DNA from: Aalborgiella sp043769295
GTDB lineage: Bacteria; Pseudomonadota; Gammaproteobacteria; Burkholderiales; Burkholderiaceae_C
DNA: 27,084 bases
Assembly (NCBI GenBank): GCA_043769295.1
Contig: JAYVJL010000067.1
Coordinates: forward strand, 1 to 27,084
Reading direction: 5' to 3'
Both the position numbers and the translations under genes were made by a program. The notes under the pieces are model-generated. The model worked only from the letters and a program-made list of their open reading frames with translations. It made no database searches and had not been told where the DNA came from. Shown piece after piece: positions 1 through 8,196 of the stretch; position 1 is the stretch's first letter; every line of letters begins with the position of its first letter.

Positions 1-33
1 CGTGCGCACGCGAGGAACAGGGATTGTAATCTT

Positions 34-3012
34 ATGAAAACATTGGTTATTGCCGAGAAGCCTTCAGTGGCCGGCGACATCGTCAAAGCACTCACGCCGG
101 TGACCGGCAAATTTGAGAAGCTGGACGAACATTTTGAGAACGACACCTACGTCGTCACCAGTGCCGTGGGGCATCTGCTGGAGATCCAGGCACCGGAGGA
201 GTTTGACGTCAAACGCGGCAAATGGAGCTTTGCCAACCTGCCGGTCATACCGCCGCACTTTGACCTGAAACCGATGGACAAGACCAAAACGCGGCTCAAC
301 GCCATCGTCAAACTGGCCAAACGCAAAGACGTGGGCGCCTTTGTCAACGCCTGTGACGCGGGGCGCGAAGGGGAACTGATCTTCCGGCTGATCCAGCAGT
401 ACAGCAAGGCCAAACACCCCGTCTCGCGCCTGTGGCTGCAGTCGATGACGCCGCAGGCGATCCGCGACGGTTTCACGCATTTGCGCACCGATGCCCAGAT
501 GCTGCCGCTGGCCGACGCCGCGCGCTGTCGCTCTGAGGCGGACTGGCTGGTCGGCATCAACGGCACCCGCGCCATGACGGCGTTCAACTCGCGCGACGGC
601 GGTTTCTTTTTGACAACGGTGGGCCGGGTGCAGACGCCCACGTTGTCCGTCGTGGTGGAGCGGGAAGAGAAAATCCGCAAATTCATCAGCCGCGATTACT
701 GGGAAATTCACGCCTCGTTTGCGGCGGTGGCGGGCGAATACCCGGCCAAATGGTTCAACCCGACACATAAAAAGGACGCTGACGACGCCGAAATCAAGGC
801 CGACCGCGTCTGGTCGCAACGCGAAGCGCAGACCATTGCCGATGCCATACGGGGTCAAAAAGCCACAGTCACCGAGGAAAGCAAGCCGACGACGCAAGCC
901 AGCCCGCTGTTGTTCGATTTGACCTCGTTGCAGCGCGAGGCCAATGGCAAGTTCGGTTTTTCTGCCAAAACCACGCTCAGCATCGCCCAGAGCCTCTATG
1001 AGCGTCACAAGGCCCTGACCTACCCACGTACCGATTCGCGTGCGCTGCCCGAGGATTACGTGCCCGTGGTGCGCCAAACCTTTGAGATGCTGGCCGGCAG
1101 CGACATGCGGCACCTTGCACCGTATGCTTCGACCGCGTTGAAAAACAACTACATCAAGCCCAGCAAGCGGATTTTTGACAATACGAAAGTGAGCGATCAC
1201 TTCGCCATCATCCCCACGCTGCAAGCCCCCAGCGGTTTGAGCGAAGCCGAGCAAAAGCTGTACGACTTGGTCGTGAAACGCTTCATGGCGGTGTTTTTCC
1301 CGAGTGCGGAATACCAAATCACGACACGCATCTCGCTTGTTGCCCCGCATAGTTTTAAGACCGAAGGCAAAGTGCTGGTCAAACCGGGCTGGCTGGCGAT
1401 TTACGGCAAGGAAGCGACAGAAGAAACACCGGACGCAGAAGGTAAAAGTTCGACCAATCTGGTGCCGGTGCAGCCGGGCGAGAAGGTCTTGGCAGAGACG
1501 GTCGACCCCAAAGCCCTGAAAACCCGTCCTCCAGCGCGTTATTCCGAGGCGACGCTTTTGGGCGCGATGGAAGGCGCAGGAAAAACGATTGACGACGACG
1601 AGCTGCGCGAAGCCATGCAGGAAAAGGGCTTGGGTACGCCAGCCACCCGCGCGGCGACGATTGAGGGCTTGATTTCCGAGAAGTACATGCTGCGCGAAGG
1701 CCGCGAACTGATTCCGACCGCCAAAGCCTTCCAACTGATGACGTTGTTGCGCGGTTTGGGCGTGGAAGAGCTGTCCAGAGCCGATTTAACGGGCGAATGG
1801 GAGCATAAATTGGCGCTGATGGAGCAAGGCAAACTCAGCCGCGACACCTTCATGACGGAGGTGGCTGAAATGACCTCGCACATGGTCAAAAAAGCCAAAG
1901 AATACGACCGCGACACCATCCCTGGCGACTATGCCACCTTGAAAGCGCCGTGCCCGAACTGTGGCGGGATCGTCAAAGAAAACTACCGCCGTTACACCTG
2001 CACAGGTGCGGCTGGTGCAACTGAAGGCTGCGGCTTCTCCTTTGGCAAAACGCCGGCAGGCCGTACGTTCGAAGTGGCCGAGGTGGAACAATTCTTGACG
2101 GACCGAAAAATCGGCCCGCTGGACGGCTTTCGCTCCAAGGCCGGCTGGCCGTTCACGGCTGAAATGGTCATCAAGTTTGACGAAGACACTAAAAACTACA
2201 AGCTGGAGTTTGACTTTGGCGACGACAAAAACGCCGATGGCACCGGGGAGATTGTCGATTTCTCCAGCCAGACCAGTCTGGGCGCGTGCCCCAAGTGCGC
2301 CAGCGCGGTGTTTGAGTACGGCAAAAACTACGTCTGTGAAAAGTCTGTGCCGACCATGGCGCAAGCCACGCCGAGTTGCGACTTCAAGACCGGCCAGGTT
2401 ATTTTGCAGCAGCCGATTGAGCGTGAACAGCTGACCAAATTGCTGGAAACCGGCAAAACTGATTTGCTGGACAAATTTGTCTCTATGCGCACCCGCCGGG
2501 GCTTCAAAGCGCATTTGGCGTGGGACAAAGAGGCCGGCAAGGTGATTTTTGAATTTGCGCCGTCCAAGTTCCCGCCCCGTAAAACCGCTGCGGGTGCTGT
2601 AGCAGGTAAGGCCCCGGCCCGAGCGACGAAAACACCGTTTGGCAAAACTCTTGTCGCCAAAGGTGAAAAGGCGCCAGCAGCCAAGAAAGTCGCCGCTAAA
2701 AAAGTGCCAGCGAAGAAGGCGGCAGCAAAAACAACAAAAACTGCAGCAGAGGCCAAACCCAAAGCCCCCCGCAAAGTCTCCGCCAGCGGTGGCTTGAAGC
2801 CGAGCGAGGCCTTGGCGGCGGTGATTGGTGGCGAACAGGTCTTGCGCACCCAAGTGATCAAAAAACTGTGGGACTACATCAAGGCCAACAGCCTGCAAGA
2901 CGCGGCCAACAAGCGCGCCATCAACGCCGATGCCAAGCTGCTGCCGGTGTTTGGCAAGCCGCAGGTGACGATGTTTGAACTGGCAGGCATTGTGGGCAAG
3001 CACCTGAGCTGA
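34..3012 (+). CDS. topB: DNA topoisomerase III with C-terminal SWIB domain
   Basis: Type IA topoisomerase: it cuts one DNA strand through a tyrosine link and passes another strand through, decatenating and unlinking replication or recombination intermediates. Seen: an N-terminal TOPRIM domain with the early Glu-Lys pair (residues 8-9) and the acidic motif CDAGREGE (107-114); the catalytic motif TYPRTDS with Tyr330; two C-terminal zinc-ribbon-like Cys clusters, starting at C640/C643 and C752/C755. A Lys/Ala-rich linker (about 870-911) follows, then a SWIB/MDM2-like domain (about 919-992). At 992 residues it is much longer than the E. coli enzyme (about 650), the excess being the zinc ribbons, basic linker and SWIB domain. 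The TOPRIM motif reads D-x-G rather than the classical D-x-D. The start is the first ATG of the frame; upstream purines are weak. It ends just before a strong hairpin terminator. Confidence 0.95.
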   Translation: MKTLVIAEKPSVAGDIVKALTPVTGKFEKLDEHFENDTYVVTSAVGHLLEIQAPEEFDVKRGKWSFANLPVIPPHFDLKPMDKTKTRLNAIVKLAKRKDVGAFVNACDAGREGELIFRLIQQYSKAKHPVSRLWLQSMTPQAIRDGFTHLRTDAQMLPLADAARCRSEADWLVGINGTRAMTAFNSRDGGFFLTTVGRVQTPTLSVVVEREEKIRKFISRDYWEIHASFAAVAGEYPAKWFNPTHKKDADDAEIKADRVWSQREAQTIADAIRGQKATVTEESKPTTQASPLLFDLTSLQREANGKFGFSAKTTLSIAQSLYERHKALTYPRTDSRALPEDYVPVVRQTFEMLAGSDMRHLAPYASTALKNNYIKPSKRIFDNTKVSDHFAIIPTLQAPSGLSEAEQKLYDLVVKRFMAVFFPSAEYQITTRISLVAPHSFKTEGKVLVKPGWLAIYGKEATEETPDAEGKSSTNLVPVQPGEKVLAETVDPKALKTRPPARYSEATLLGAMEGAGKTIDDDELREAMQEKGLGTPATRAATIEGLISEKYMLREGRELIPTAKAFQLMTLLRGLGVEELSRADLTGEWEHKLALMEQGKLSRDTFMTEVAEMTSHMVKKAKEYDRDTIPGDYATLKAPCPNCGGIVKENYRRYTCTGAAGATEGCGFSFGKTPAGRTFEVAEVEQFLTDRKIGPLDGFRSKAGWPFTAEMVIKFDEDTKNYKLEFDFGDDKNADGTGEIVDFSSQTSLGACPKCASAVFEYGKNYVCEKSVPTMAQATPSCDFKTGQVILQQPIEREQLTKLLETGKTDLLDKFVSMRTRRGFKAHLAWDKEAGKVIFEFAPSKFPPRKTAAGAVAGKAPARATKTPFGKTLVAKGEKAPAAKKVAAKKVPAKKAAAKTTKTAAEAKPKAPRKVSASGGLKPSEALAAVIGGEQVLRTQVIKKLWDYIKANSLQDAANKRAINADAKLLPVFGKPQVTMFELAGIVGKHLS

Positions 3013-3061
3013 TCACGCGCTGAATTGCGCTCAGCAGGCGGCTAAGCCCGCCAATAGCAAC

Positions 3062-3100
3062 AAAAAGCGCCATGATTGTTACCAGATCATGGCACTTTTT
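3062..3100. terminator. Rho-independent terminator after topB, probably bidirectional
   Basis: Two 15-base arms (3062-3076 and 3086-3100) pair with a single mismatch or wobble around a 9-base loop. One arm begins with an A-run and the other ends with a T-run, so the hairpin can end transcription of topB and also of the minus-strand gene that converges from the right. Confidence 0.85.
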
Positions 3101-3111
3101 GCACTGAAGGC

Positions 3112-3180
3112 GCTATGTATTTAATAGCAGTATAGGCAGTAAATACGCCGGCTAGAGCCACATTTGATGCCTAAATGGGC
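3112..3180 (+). repeat. Dispersed 69-base repeat, copy A
   Basis: Aligns without gaps over 69 bases with copy B at 21334-21402 and shares its core with copies at 24352-24420 and 7162-7230. It starts with a small palindrome (GCTAT-N7-ATAGC), followed by the core GTAAATACGCCGGCTA. It lies 11 bases past the topB terminator in intergenic DNA. Confidence 0.75.
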
Positions 3181-3253
3181 TGTTGGACGTTTTTTTGAGC
3201 AAATCTGACTGGTTTTTGACGGTTTTGACCAGTGTTGACAGCTTGCAGCGGCT

Positions 3254-4381
3254 TCAGTGGATGAATTTACCGTCTCGCGCAATGATGGTCAGCTCGGAGT
3301 AGCTGGAGCCTTCGTGCGAGGTGGGGCTGTAGTTGATGGCGAAACCGCCCAGGTTGTAGTCGCGCAGCGTCTCCAAACCATTGATCAGCGCCTCCTGGCT
3401 CAAGCCGCGGCCTGCGCGGCGCAAGCCTTCTGTTAGTACCTTGGCGGCTAAAAATCCTTCAAAGCTGGAAAAGTCGAACTCTTTTTGACCCGCCTCGGTC
3501 ATGCGCTGCTGGTATTCTCGAACCACAGCACTGGAACCCTGGTACGGAAAAGGCACCACCTGGGAGATAATCACACCCACGCCCGCGTCACCCAGTTCGT
3601 CTGCCAGGGCTTTGGAGCCCACAAAGCTGACGTTGAAAAACTGTCCACCAAAGCCCTTGGCCCGCGCTTGTTTGATAAAAGCGGCACTGGATTTGTAGGC
3701 GCTGATCTGCACCACCGCTTCCGGGTTGGTTTTTAAAATCTCATCCAGCGATTTGCCCACATCGACGCTGTTGCGCTCCACGGTGGCTGTGGCCACGGCT
3801 TTGAGCTGGCGCTTGGTCAGCGCGCGCGTCACGCCTTCCAGGCCGGCTTTGCCGTAGGAGTCGTTTTGGTAGAAGACGGCGATTCTCTTCACGCCCAGCG
3901 TCGTCAGGTGCTGGACGATGCGGTCGGTTTCGTCAAAGTAGCTGGCACGGACGTGGAAAACCTGGCGTGAAAAAGGTTCGCGCAGCGCTTGTGCCCCTGT
4001 GAAGGGTCCAATCAAGGGTACTTTGGCTTCGTTGATGATGGGCAGCGCCGCCAGCGTGGTCGGTGTGCCCACCGAGCCGATCAAGGCAAACACCTTGTCG
4101 TCGTTGATCAGGGCTTTGACCGCCGCTACAGCCTTTTCTGGCTCGTAGCCATCGTCCCGCGTCACCAGCTTGAGTTTGCGGCCGTTGATGCCGCCTTGCG
4201 CGTTGACCGCATCAAAATGTGCTTGAATACCCGCTTGCATGCGCTGCCCGAGCTGGGCTGCGGGTCCGCTGAACGCCGCAAACTGACCAATCAAGACCTC
4301 GCGGTCTGTCACTCCTTGTGCCAAGGACAGACTGCTGACCAGCAGCAACGCAGACGAGAGAACAGATCTTAAAAAAGCCAT
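3254..4381 (-). CDS. Periplasmic ABC-transporter substrate-binding protein, HAAT (LivJ/LivK-like) family
   Basis: A 375-residue Peripla_BP_6 type protein that would capture an amino acid or related small molecule in the periplasm. Seen: a signal peptide with a hydrophobic core (about residues 5-20) and a likely cleavage after SLA; then the family opening VLIGQFAAFSGPAAQLG, the stretch VNAQGGINGRKLKLVTRDDGYEP and the GSVGTPTT lobe motif. The frame is open further upstream, but ATG 4381 is chosen because the signal peptide starts there and AGGTGG lies just before it. No permease or ATPase genes adjoin, so it is an orphan that must share another transporter or act as a sensor. It is divergent from amtB, which suggests but does not prove a link with nitrogen supply. 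The ligand cannot be read from the sequence. Confidence 0.88.
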   Translation of the reverse strand: MAFLRSVLSSALLLVSSLSLAQGVTDREVLIGQFAAFSGPAAQLGQRMQAGIQAHFDAVNAQGGINGRKLKLVTRDDGYEPEKAVAAVKALINDDKVFALIGSVGTPTTLAALPIINEAKVPLIGPFTGAQALREPFSRQVFHVRASYFDETDRIVQHLTTLGVKRIAVFYQNDSYGKAGLEGVTRALTKRQLKAVATATVERNSVDVGKSLDEILKTNPEAVVQISAYKSSAAFIKQARAKGFGGQFFNVSFVGSKALADELGDAGVGVIISQVVPFPYQGSSAVVREYQQRMTEAGQKEFDFSSFEGFLAAKVLTEGLRRAGRGLSQEALINGLETLRDYNLGGFAINYSPTSHEGSSYSELTIIARDGKFIH

Positions 4382-4569
4382 ACCAGCCACCTCATACAGC
4401 GCCTGGTGGGACAGGGCGTACCACCAAACTGGACCAATAACAAAATGTCGGACACACACAAAGTATACGCACAACTTTGCCTGGCGAGCATCGTTCATAC
4501 CGAGACGTAAGCATTTTTCGCGCCAACTCGCATATGGCATGCCCGCAATTCTGTGAAGAAATCCAGTGT

Positions 4570-4645
4570 GGTGCATTCATGCAAATTTTGGCTCGAAAAT
4601 TGCATATAAAAAGTGCATTTTTCGTAAAATAACTATAAATGCACC
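4570..4645. repeat. TGCA-type inverted repeats around the amtB promoter
   Basis: GGTGCATT (4570-4577) is the inverse of AATGCACC (4638-4645). GTGCATTT (4613-4620) is the inverse of AAATGCAC (4637-4644), with a 16-base gap. The outer pair brackets the sigma-54 promoter and the inner pair spans the predicted transcription start and early leader. They could be protein sites or an RNA stem. Confidence 0.5.
4589..4604 (+). promoter_or_regulatory. Sigma-54 (RpoN) promoter of amtB
   Basis: TGGCTCGAAAATTGCA matches the consensus TGGCAC-N5-TTGCA with one mismatch and exact GG-N10-GC spacing. Transcription would start near 4615, leaving about 73 bases of leader before amtB. RpoN/NtrC control is established for ammonium transporters in many proteobacteria. 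I could not find a convincing NtrC enhancer pair upstream. Confidence 0.7.
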
Positions 4646-4688
4646 AAATAAAGTCACAAATAACCGTTAATTCAAGCAAAGGACAAGA

Positions 4689-5891
4689 ATGGAAGCACTA
4701 AAACAGGGCGCTGATGCGCTTTTTATTTTGTTGGGCGCGATCATGGTGCTCGCCATGCATGCGGGGTTTGCATTTTTAGAACTCGGAACCGTGCGCAAAA
4801 AGAACCAGGTCAATGCATTGGTCAAAATTCTGGTTGACTTTTCTGTCTCTACCGTGGTCTATTTTGTACTCGGTTATGCCGTGGCTTACGGTACCAGCTT
4901 CTTTGTCGGGGCCGAGCAATTGGCGGCCAAGAACGGCTACGAACTGGTCAAATTCTTCTTTTTGCTGACCTTTGCCGCCGCCATTCCGGCCATTATTTCG
5001 GGTGGTATCGCCGAGCGCGCCAAATTCTGGCCACAGCTCATCGCCACGGCGGTCATCGTCGGTGTCATCTACCCGTTGTTTGAGGGCGTGGTCTGGGGGC
5101 AAAAATTTGGCATTCAGGGCTGGATCAAAGCGTTGACGGGTGAAGAATTCCACGACTTCGCCGGTAGCATTGTCGTCCACGCCGTGGGTGGCTGGATCGC
5201 TTTGCCCGCCGTCGTTTTGCTGGGCGCTCGGGCGAACCGCTACCGCAAAGACGGCTCCATCAGCGCGCACCCACCGTCAAGCATCCCGTTTTTGGCGCTG
5301 GGCGCGTGGGTGCTGTGCGTCGGCTGGTTCGGTTTTAACGTGATGAGCGCGCAAAGCATCGACAAACTGTCCGGTCTGGTGGCGGTCAACTCCCTCATGG
5401 CGATGGTCGGCGGCACCCTGGTGGCGCTGGCTTTGGGCAAAAACGACCCCGGTTTTGTCTACAACGGCCCCTTGGCTGGCTTGGTCGCGGTCTGCGCGGG
5501 TTCTGATTTGATGCACCCCCTGGGGGCGCTGGTGGTGGGCGGCGTGGCCGGCGGCATTTTTGTGGTGATGTTCACCCTCACGCAAAACAAATGGAAGATC
5601 GACGACGTGCTGGGCGTCTGGCCGCTGCACGGCCTGTGCGGCACCTGGGGCGGCATCGCGGCAGGTATCTTCGGTACCAAAGCGCTGGGCGGCATGGGTG
5701 GCGTGAGCTTGCAGGCGCAGCTCATCGGTACGGCGATGGGTGTGGTTTGGGCGCTGGCTGGCGGTTTGGTGGTTTACGGGGTGCTGAAGGCGACGATGGG
5801 GCTGCGATTGACGGCTGAAGAAGAGTTCGAGGGGGCGGATTTGACGATTCACAAGATTGGTGCAACGCCGGACCGGGAGGCGAACTGGTGA
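4689..5891 (+). CDS. amtB: Ammonium transporter (Amt/Mep/Rh family)
   Basis: A 400-residue inner-membrane channel-like protein with about 11 hydrophobic segments that takes up ammonium. Seen: an N-terminal segment ending in HAGFAFLELGTVRKKN, typical of Amt; the first pore histidine in DFAGSIVVHAVGG (His164); the second in PLHGLCGTWGG (His314); and a cytoplasmic C-terminal tail (from about residue 370) that in this family contacts the PII protein GlnK. No separate signal peptide is obvious. A glnK gene usually accompanies amtB but is absent here. AAAGGA lies just before the ATG. A near-consensus sigma-54 promoter upstream implies nitrogen-limitation control. Confidence 0.95.
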   Translation: MEALKQGADALFILLGAIMVLAMHAGFAFLELGTVRKKNQVNALVKILVDFSVSTVVYFVLGYAVAYGTSFFVGAEQLAAKNGYELVKFFFLLTFAAAIPAIISGGIAERAKFWPQLIATAVIVGVIYPLFEGVVWGQKFGIQGWIKALTGEEFHDFAGSIVVHAVGGWIALPAVVLLGARANRYRKDGSISAHPPSSIPFLALGAWVLCVGWFGFNVMSAQSIDKLSGLVAVNSLMAMVGGTLVALALGKNDPGFVYNGPLAGLVAVCAGSDLMHPLGALVVGGVAGGIFVVMFTLTQNKWKIDDVLGVWPLHGLCGTWGGIAAGIFGTKALGGMGGVSLQAQLIGTAMGVVWALAGGLVVYGVLKATMGLRLTAEEEFEGADLTIHKIGATPDREANW

Positions 5892-5929
5892 TCCGACCTG
5901 GCCAGCGCGAGGTGATCAAACCCTGCCTT

Positions 5930-5948
5930 AATCGTCGGTTTGACGATT
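5930..5948. terminator. Weak hairpin between convergent amtB and doxX
   Basis: AATCGTC (5930-5936) pairs perfectly with GACGATT (5942-5948) around a 5-base loop. No long T-run follows, so termination is uncertain, but the position between converging genes fits. Confidence 0.3.
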
Positions 5949-5971
5949 TGAAAGTACGGCGAGACGCCATA

Positions 5972-6442
5972 TTAAGGGGCTGAAACACGGCACCAGCGCG
6001 GTGCCAGCCAATGATCCAGCGCCCATTTACCACTGCCAAACAGCGCCAAAAAGGCCAGAATCACGCCCCAGGTGATGTGCTGCTGCAGCGCGGCGGGCGC
6101 AATCTCACTCAGGCTGATGACGGCCACCGCGTTGACGACCGACAAACCCAGCGCAGCAAAGCGGCCCCCCAAGCCCAGCACCAAGAGGACGGGCAGCACC
6201 AGCTCACCCGTCGTACCCATGGCGGCCGCGACTTCGGGCGGCAGCAGAGGCACGTGGTATTCGTCGGTGAATAGCGCGACAGTGGTGCTCCAGTCGCGCA
6301 GCTTGGTCAGGCCAGACAGGAAAAACGCATGGGCAACGTAGACGCGTCCGGCCAGCGCGGCCGCGGGCTGAAAGGCATCTAAAACGTGGGTGAAACCCTG
6401 CCAGAGCGACACAATGCGTTGAACGGGTGAAGGCTGTGACAT
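5972..6442 (-). CDS. DoxX family membrane protein, last gene of the bufferin operon
   Basis: A 156-residue protein with about four hydrophobic helices. The pattern of a small residue-rich first helix followed by FFLSGLTKLRDW and then GELVLPVLLVLGLGGRFAALGL is typical of DoxX. DoxX proteins are common companions in bufferin-type operons, perhaps serving redox or transport steps, but their role there is not settled. The start ATG has AGGAG upstream. The gene lies 44 bases after bufC on the same strand, so it is probably co-transcribed. Confidence 0.88.
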   Translation of the reverse strand: MSQPSPVQRIVSLWQGFTHVLDAFQPAAALAGRVYVAHAFFLSGLTKLRDWSTTVALFTDEYHVPLLPPEVAAAMGTTGELVLPVLLVLGLGGRFAALGLSVVNAVAVISLSEIAPAALQQHITWGVILAFLALFGSGKWALDHWLAPRWCRVSAP

Positions 6443-6486
6443 GGTTGTCTCCTGTTTTTGTGTTTATGGGATGGGGAGGAACGGGT

Positions 6487-7308
6487 TTAGAGCAAACGCG
6501 CGCCCAGCAGCAACCCATTTTGAGCAGCTTGCGGGAGCCAGAGATTGAAGTCAAAGATTGAATTTGAGGCGGCATCCAAAGCTTCCAGTGCCGCGATGAG
6601 TGAGTCGCCCTGCAACAAGCGGTGCACAAACAGCGCGTCAGCCAGCGGGCTAGCCGCCACCACGGGGCGCAGGCCTTGCCGCCACACGAGGGCGGATTCC
6701 GAAGTGTGGGCGCGTAATTTGATGCCAACCTCGTCAAAAGACGGGCTGGCGTAGAGGTGCGCCGTCACCACGCTGGCCGCCGGGTGGGGGCTGTGCAGCA
6801 CGGCGGTGCCGGGTGCGAGTTGCAGGGTCAGCGCGTCGGGGTCATGTTGGGTGAGCAGGGCCAGGCTGGTTAAATCAGCTTGTGCATCGGCAGCGGTGGC
6901 GGCCTGGTGCAGCGCCCACTCGATGCGCGCCACATCGGGCAGATAGGCTTCTTCTGCCAGTTGCGGAATGCTGCTGATCAGCGCCGCCAAATCGCCACCC
7001 CACTGCGCCACATCGCCGCGTGAGGGCGGTGCGTGGTGCCACAAATCACGCGCCAGCAGGGCAAAAGCGTCGTCGCCGATGAGCTGGTTCAGCACCGGGT
7101 AGCTGGCCTGCAGGCTGCGCAGCGACAAAACCTCGGCATTGGCCCGGTAAACCTGTAAACCCCTGTTTTTGCCTTTATTTTTGGCTGTAGCCGGCGGTTT
7201 TATTGCCTGAAGTGCTATGAAATAAATAGTATTTTCAAGTGGCGATGTTCCCGGCTTGGCAAACAGCGTTGCCAACAGCGCGCTTTGCTGGGCGGCTAAG
7301 CTGTGCAT
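6487..7308 (-). CDS. bufC: BufC-like DUF2063 partner of the DUF692 maturase, with an in-frame repeat insertion
   Basis: 273 residues from ATG 7308. That start is chosen because it overlaps the end of bufB by 13 bases, a coupling layout, and because the sequence further upstream in the frame lacks homology. The N-terminal DUF2063/HvfC-BufC domain is seen in LAAQQSALLATLF followed, after an insertion, by GLQVYRANAE and YPVLNQLIGDDAFALLARD; then the conserved DVAQWGGDLAALIS and YLPDVARIEWALHQA blocks. The family is known to bring the precursor peptide to the DUF692 enzyme. Residues 27-49 are encoded exactly by a 69-base dispersed repeat (7162-7230). These 23 residues sit just before the conserved GLxVYRxN motif, where family members, as I recall them, have only a short link. 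The frame stays open, so the protein may be functional. Confidence 0.88.
   Translation of the reverse strand: MHSLAAQQSALLATLFAKPGTSPLENTIYFIALQAIKPPATAKNKGKNRGLQVYRANAEVLSLRSLQASYPVLNQLIGDDAFALLARDLWHHAPPSRGDVAQWGGDLAALISSIPQLAEEAYLPDVARIEWALHQAATAADAQADLTSLALLTQHDPDALTLQLAPGTAVLHSPHPAASVVTAHLYASPSFDEVGIKLRAHTSESALVWRQGLRPVVAASPLADALFVHRLLQGDSLIAALEALDAASNSIFDFNLWLPQAAQNGLLLGARLL
7162..7230 (-). repeat. Dispersed 69-base repeat, copy D, inside bufC
   Basis: Read on the minus strand it starts with ACTATTTATTTCATAGC and carries the core CAATAAAACCGCCGGCTA, matching the intergenic copies at 3112, 21334 and 24352. It is the most diverged of the four at its ends. It covers codons 27-49 of bufC without stop or frameshift. 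Confidence 0.7.
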
Positions 7309-8195
7309 GACGCGTCTTGCGCGTTGGTTCCCGCGCTTGTGGCGACGATCTGGTGCGCCTGTCCGGCTTCGTCCAGCAGCACGTCCAGCGCGGGGATGTC
7401 GGTATCCCACTCGATCAGTGTGGGTACAGCGCCAAAGCGGCGGATGGCGTGTGCATACAGCGTCCACACGGGTGGTTTGATACGACTGCCGTGGTCATCG
7501 ATGACGATATCGCCGCAGTCGATGTGACCAGCCAAGTGGATTTCGGCCACGTGGGCAGGGTGGATGGCGTCCAGCCAGGCGCTGCATTGTTGCAGTGGGT
7601 CGCTGGTCAGGCCATTGAGTTGCTCATTCAGCGCATTAACGTAGATGTTGTTCACATCCACCAGCAACTGGCAGCCGGTGCGCTGGGCGAGCTGGTTCAA
7701 AAAGTCGGGCTCGGGCATCTCACTGCCGGCAAATGCCAGGTAGGCGGAGAGGTTTTCAACTGCAATACTGCGTTTCAGCCGGTCTTGCACGCGCTGCACA
7801 TTGGTGGCCATCACATCCAGGGCTTCTTTATTGAAGGGGATGGGCAGCAAATCGGCACCGTGTACAGCGGTCAGTTGACCGGATTGCGCCACCGTGCCGC
7901 GTGCAAAGCAGGCGTGGTCACTGACGCGGATGGGGTCGATTTGCGCCACAAGGTGGGCGAGCTGGTCCAGATGCCAGTCGTCCAGCCCGATGGCGGAGCC
8001 CAGCGCCAAACCCACGCCGTGCAGGCTGATGGGGTAGTGGGCACGGCCCTCAAGCAGTACGGCCAGCGCCGCACCACCTGCGCCAAAGAAGTTCTCAGAG
8101 TGAACTTCTAAAAAATCAAGCGCCGGCTTGCGTTCCAGCAGCGCCCGATAATGGGGGTGCCGCCAACCGATGCCGATGTTGCCAAGGGCGTTCAC
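7296..8195 (-). CDS. bufB: DUF692 (MNIO family) bufferin maturase
   Basis: A 299-residue TIM-barrel multinuclear iron oxygenase-type enzyme. Members modify cysteines of ribosomal peptides: MbnB makes methanobactin, and BufB-type enzymes install thiooxazole groups in bufferins. Metal-binding and family motifs seen in order: EVHSENFFG (30-38), VSDHACF (91-97), VENLSAY (146-152), VDVNNIYVN (179-187), EIHLAGH (218-224) and a C-terminal LIEWDTDIP. The start is GTG at 8195, one base after the bufA stop, so translation is probably coupled; no Shine-Dalgarno is visible. It overlaps bufC by 13 bases. All key motifs are intact. Confidence 0.93.
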   Translation of the reverse strand: MNALGNIGIGWRHPHYRALLERKPALDFLEVHSENFFGAGGAALAVLLEGRAHYPISLHGVGLALGSAIGLDDWHLDQLAHLVAQIDPIRVSDHACFARGTVAQSGQLTAVHGADLLPIPFNKEALDVMATNVQRVQDRLKRSIAVENLSAYLAFAGSEMPEPDFLNQLAQRTGCQLLVDVNNIYVNALNEQLNGLTSDPLQQCSAWLDAIHPAHVAEIHLAGHIDCGDIVIDDHGSRIKPPVWTLYAHAIRRFGAVPTLIEWDTDIPALDVLLDEAGQAHQIVATSAGTNAQDASCTA

Positions 8196-8196
8196 G

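Larger units (their letters stand above)
4382..4688. promoter_or_regulatory. Divergent control region between the binding protein and amtB
   Basis: This 307-base stretch has no gene. It carries the sigma-54 promoter of amtB (4589-4604) and a cluster of TGCA-type repeats described separately. On the minus strand, TATACT at 4467-4462 is a possible -10 for the binding-protein gene, with no good -35. Reading frames running into the region lack homology and are not called. Confidence 0.45.

Noticed and set aside
64..1734. A 556-codon open frame on the minus strand
   Set aside because: It is antisense to topB, whose catalytic motifs are intact. Its composition (Arg, His, Gln, Gly-rich) is that of the reverse strand of a GC-rich gene.
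1786..3003. A 405-codon minus-strand frame
   Set aside because: Antisense to the C-terminal half of topB, with no recognisable domain.
3985..4688. N-terminal extension of the binding protein up to 4576, or a separate small gene at 4392-4679
   Set aside because: The signal peptide and ribosome-binding site fix the start at 4381, and the upstream frames cross the amtB promoter with no homology.
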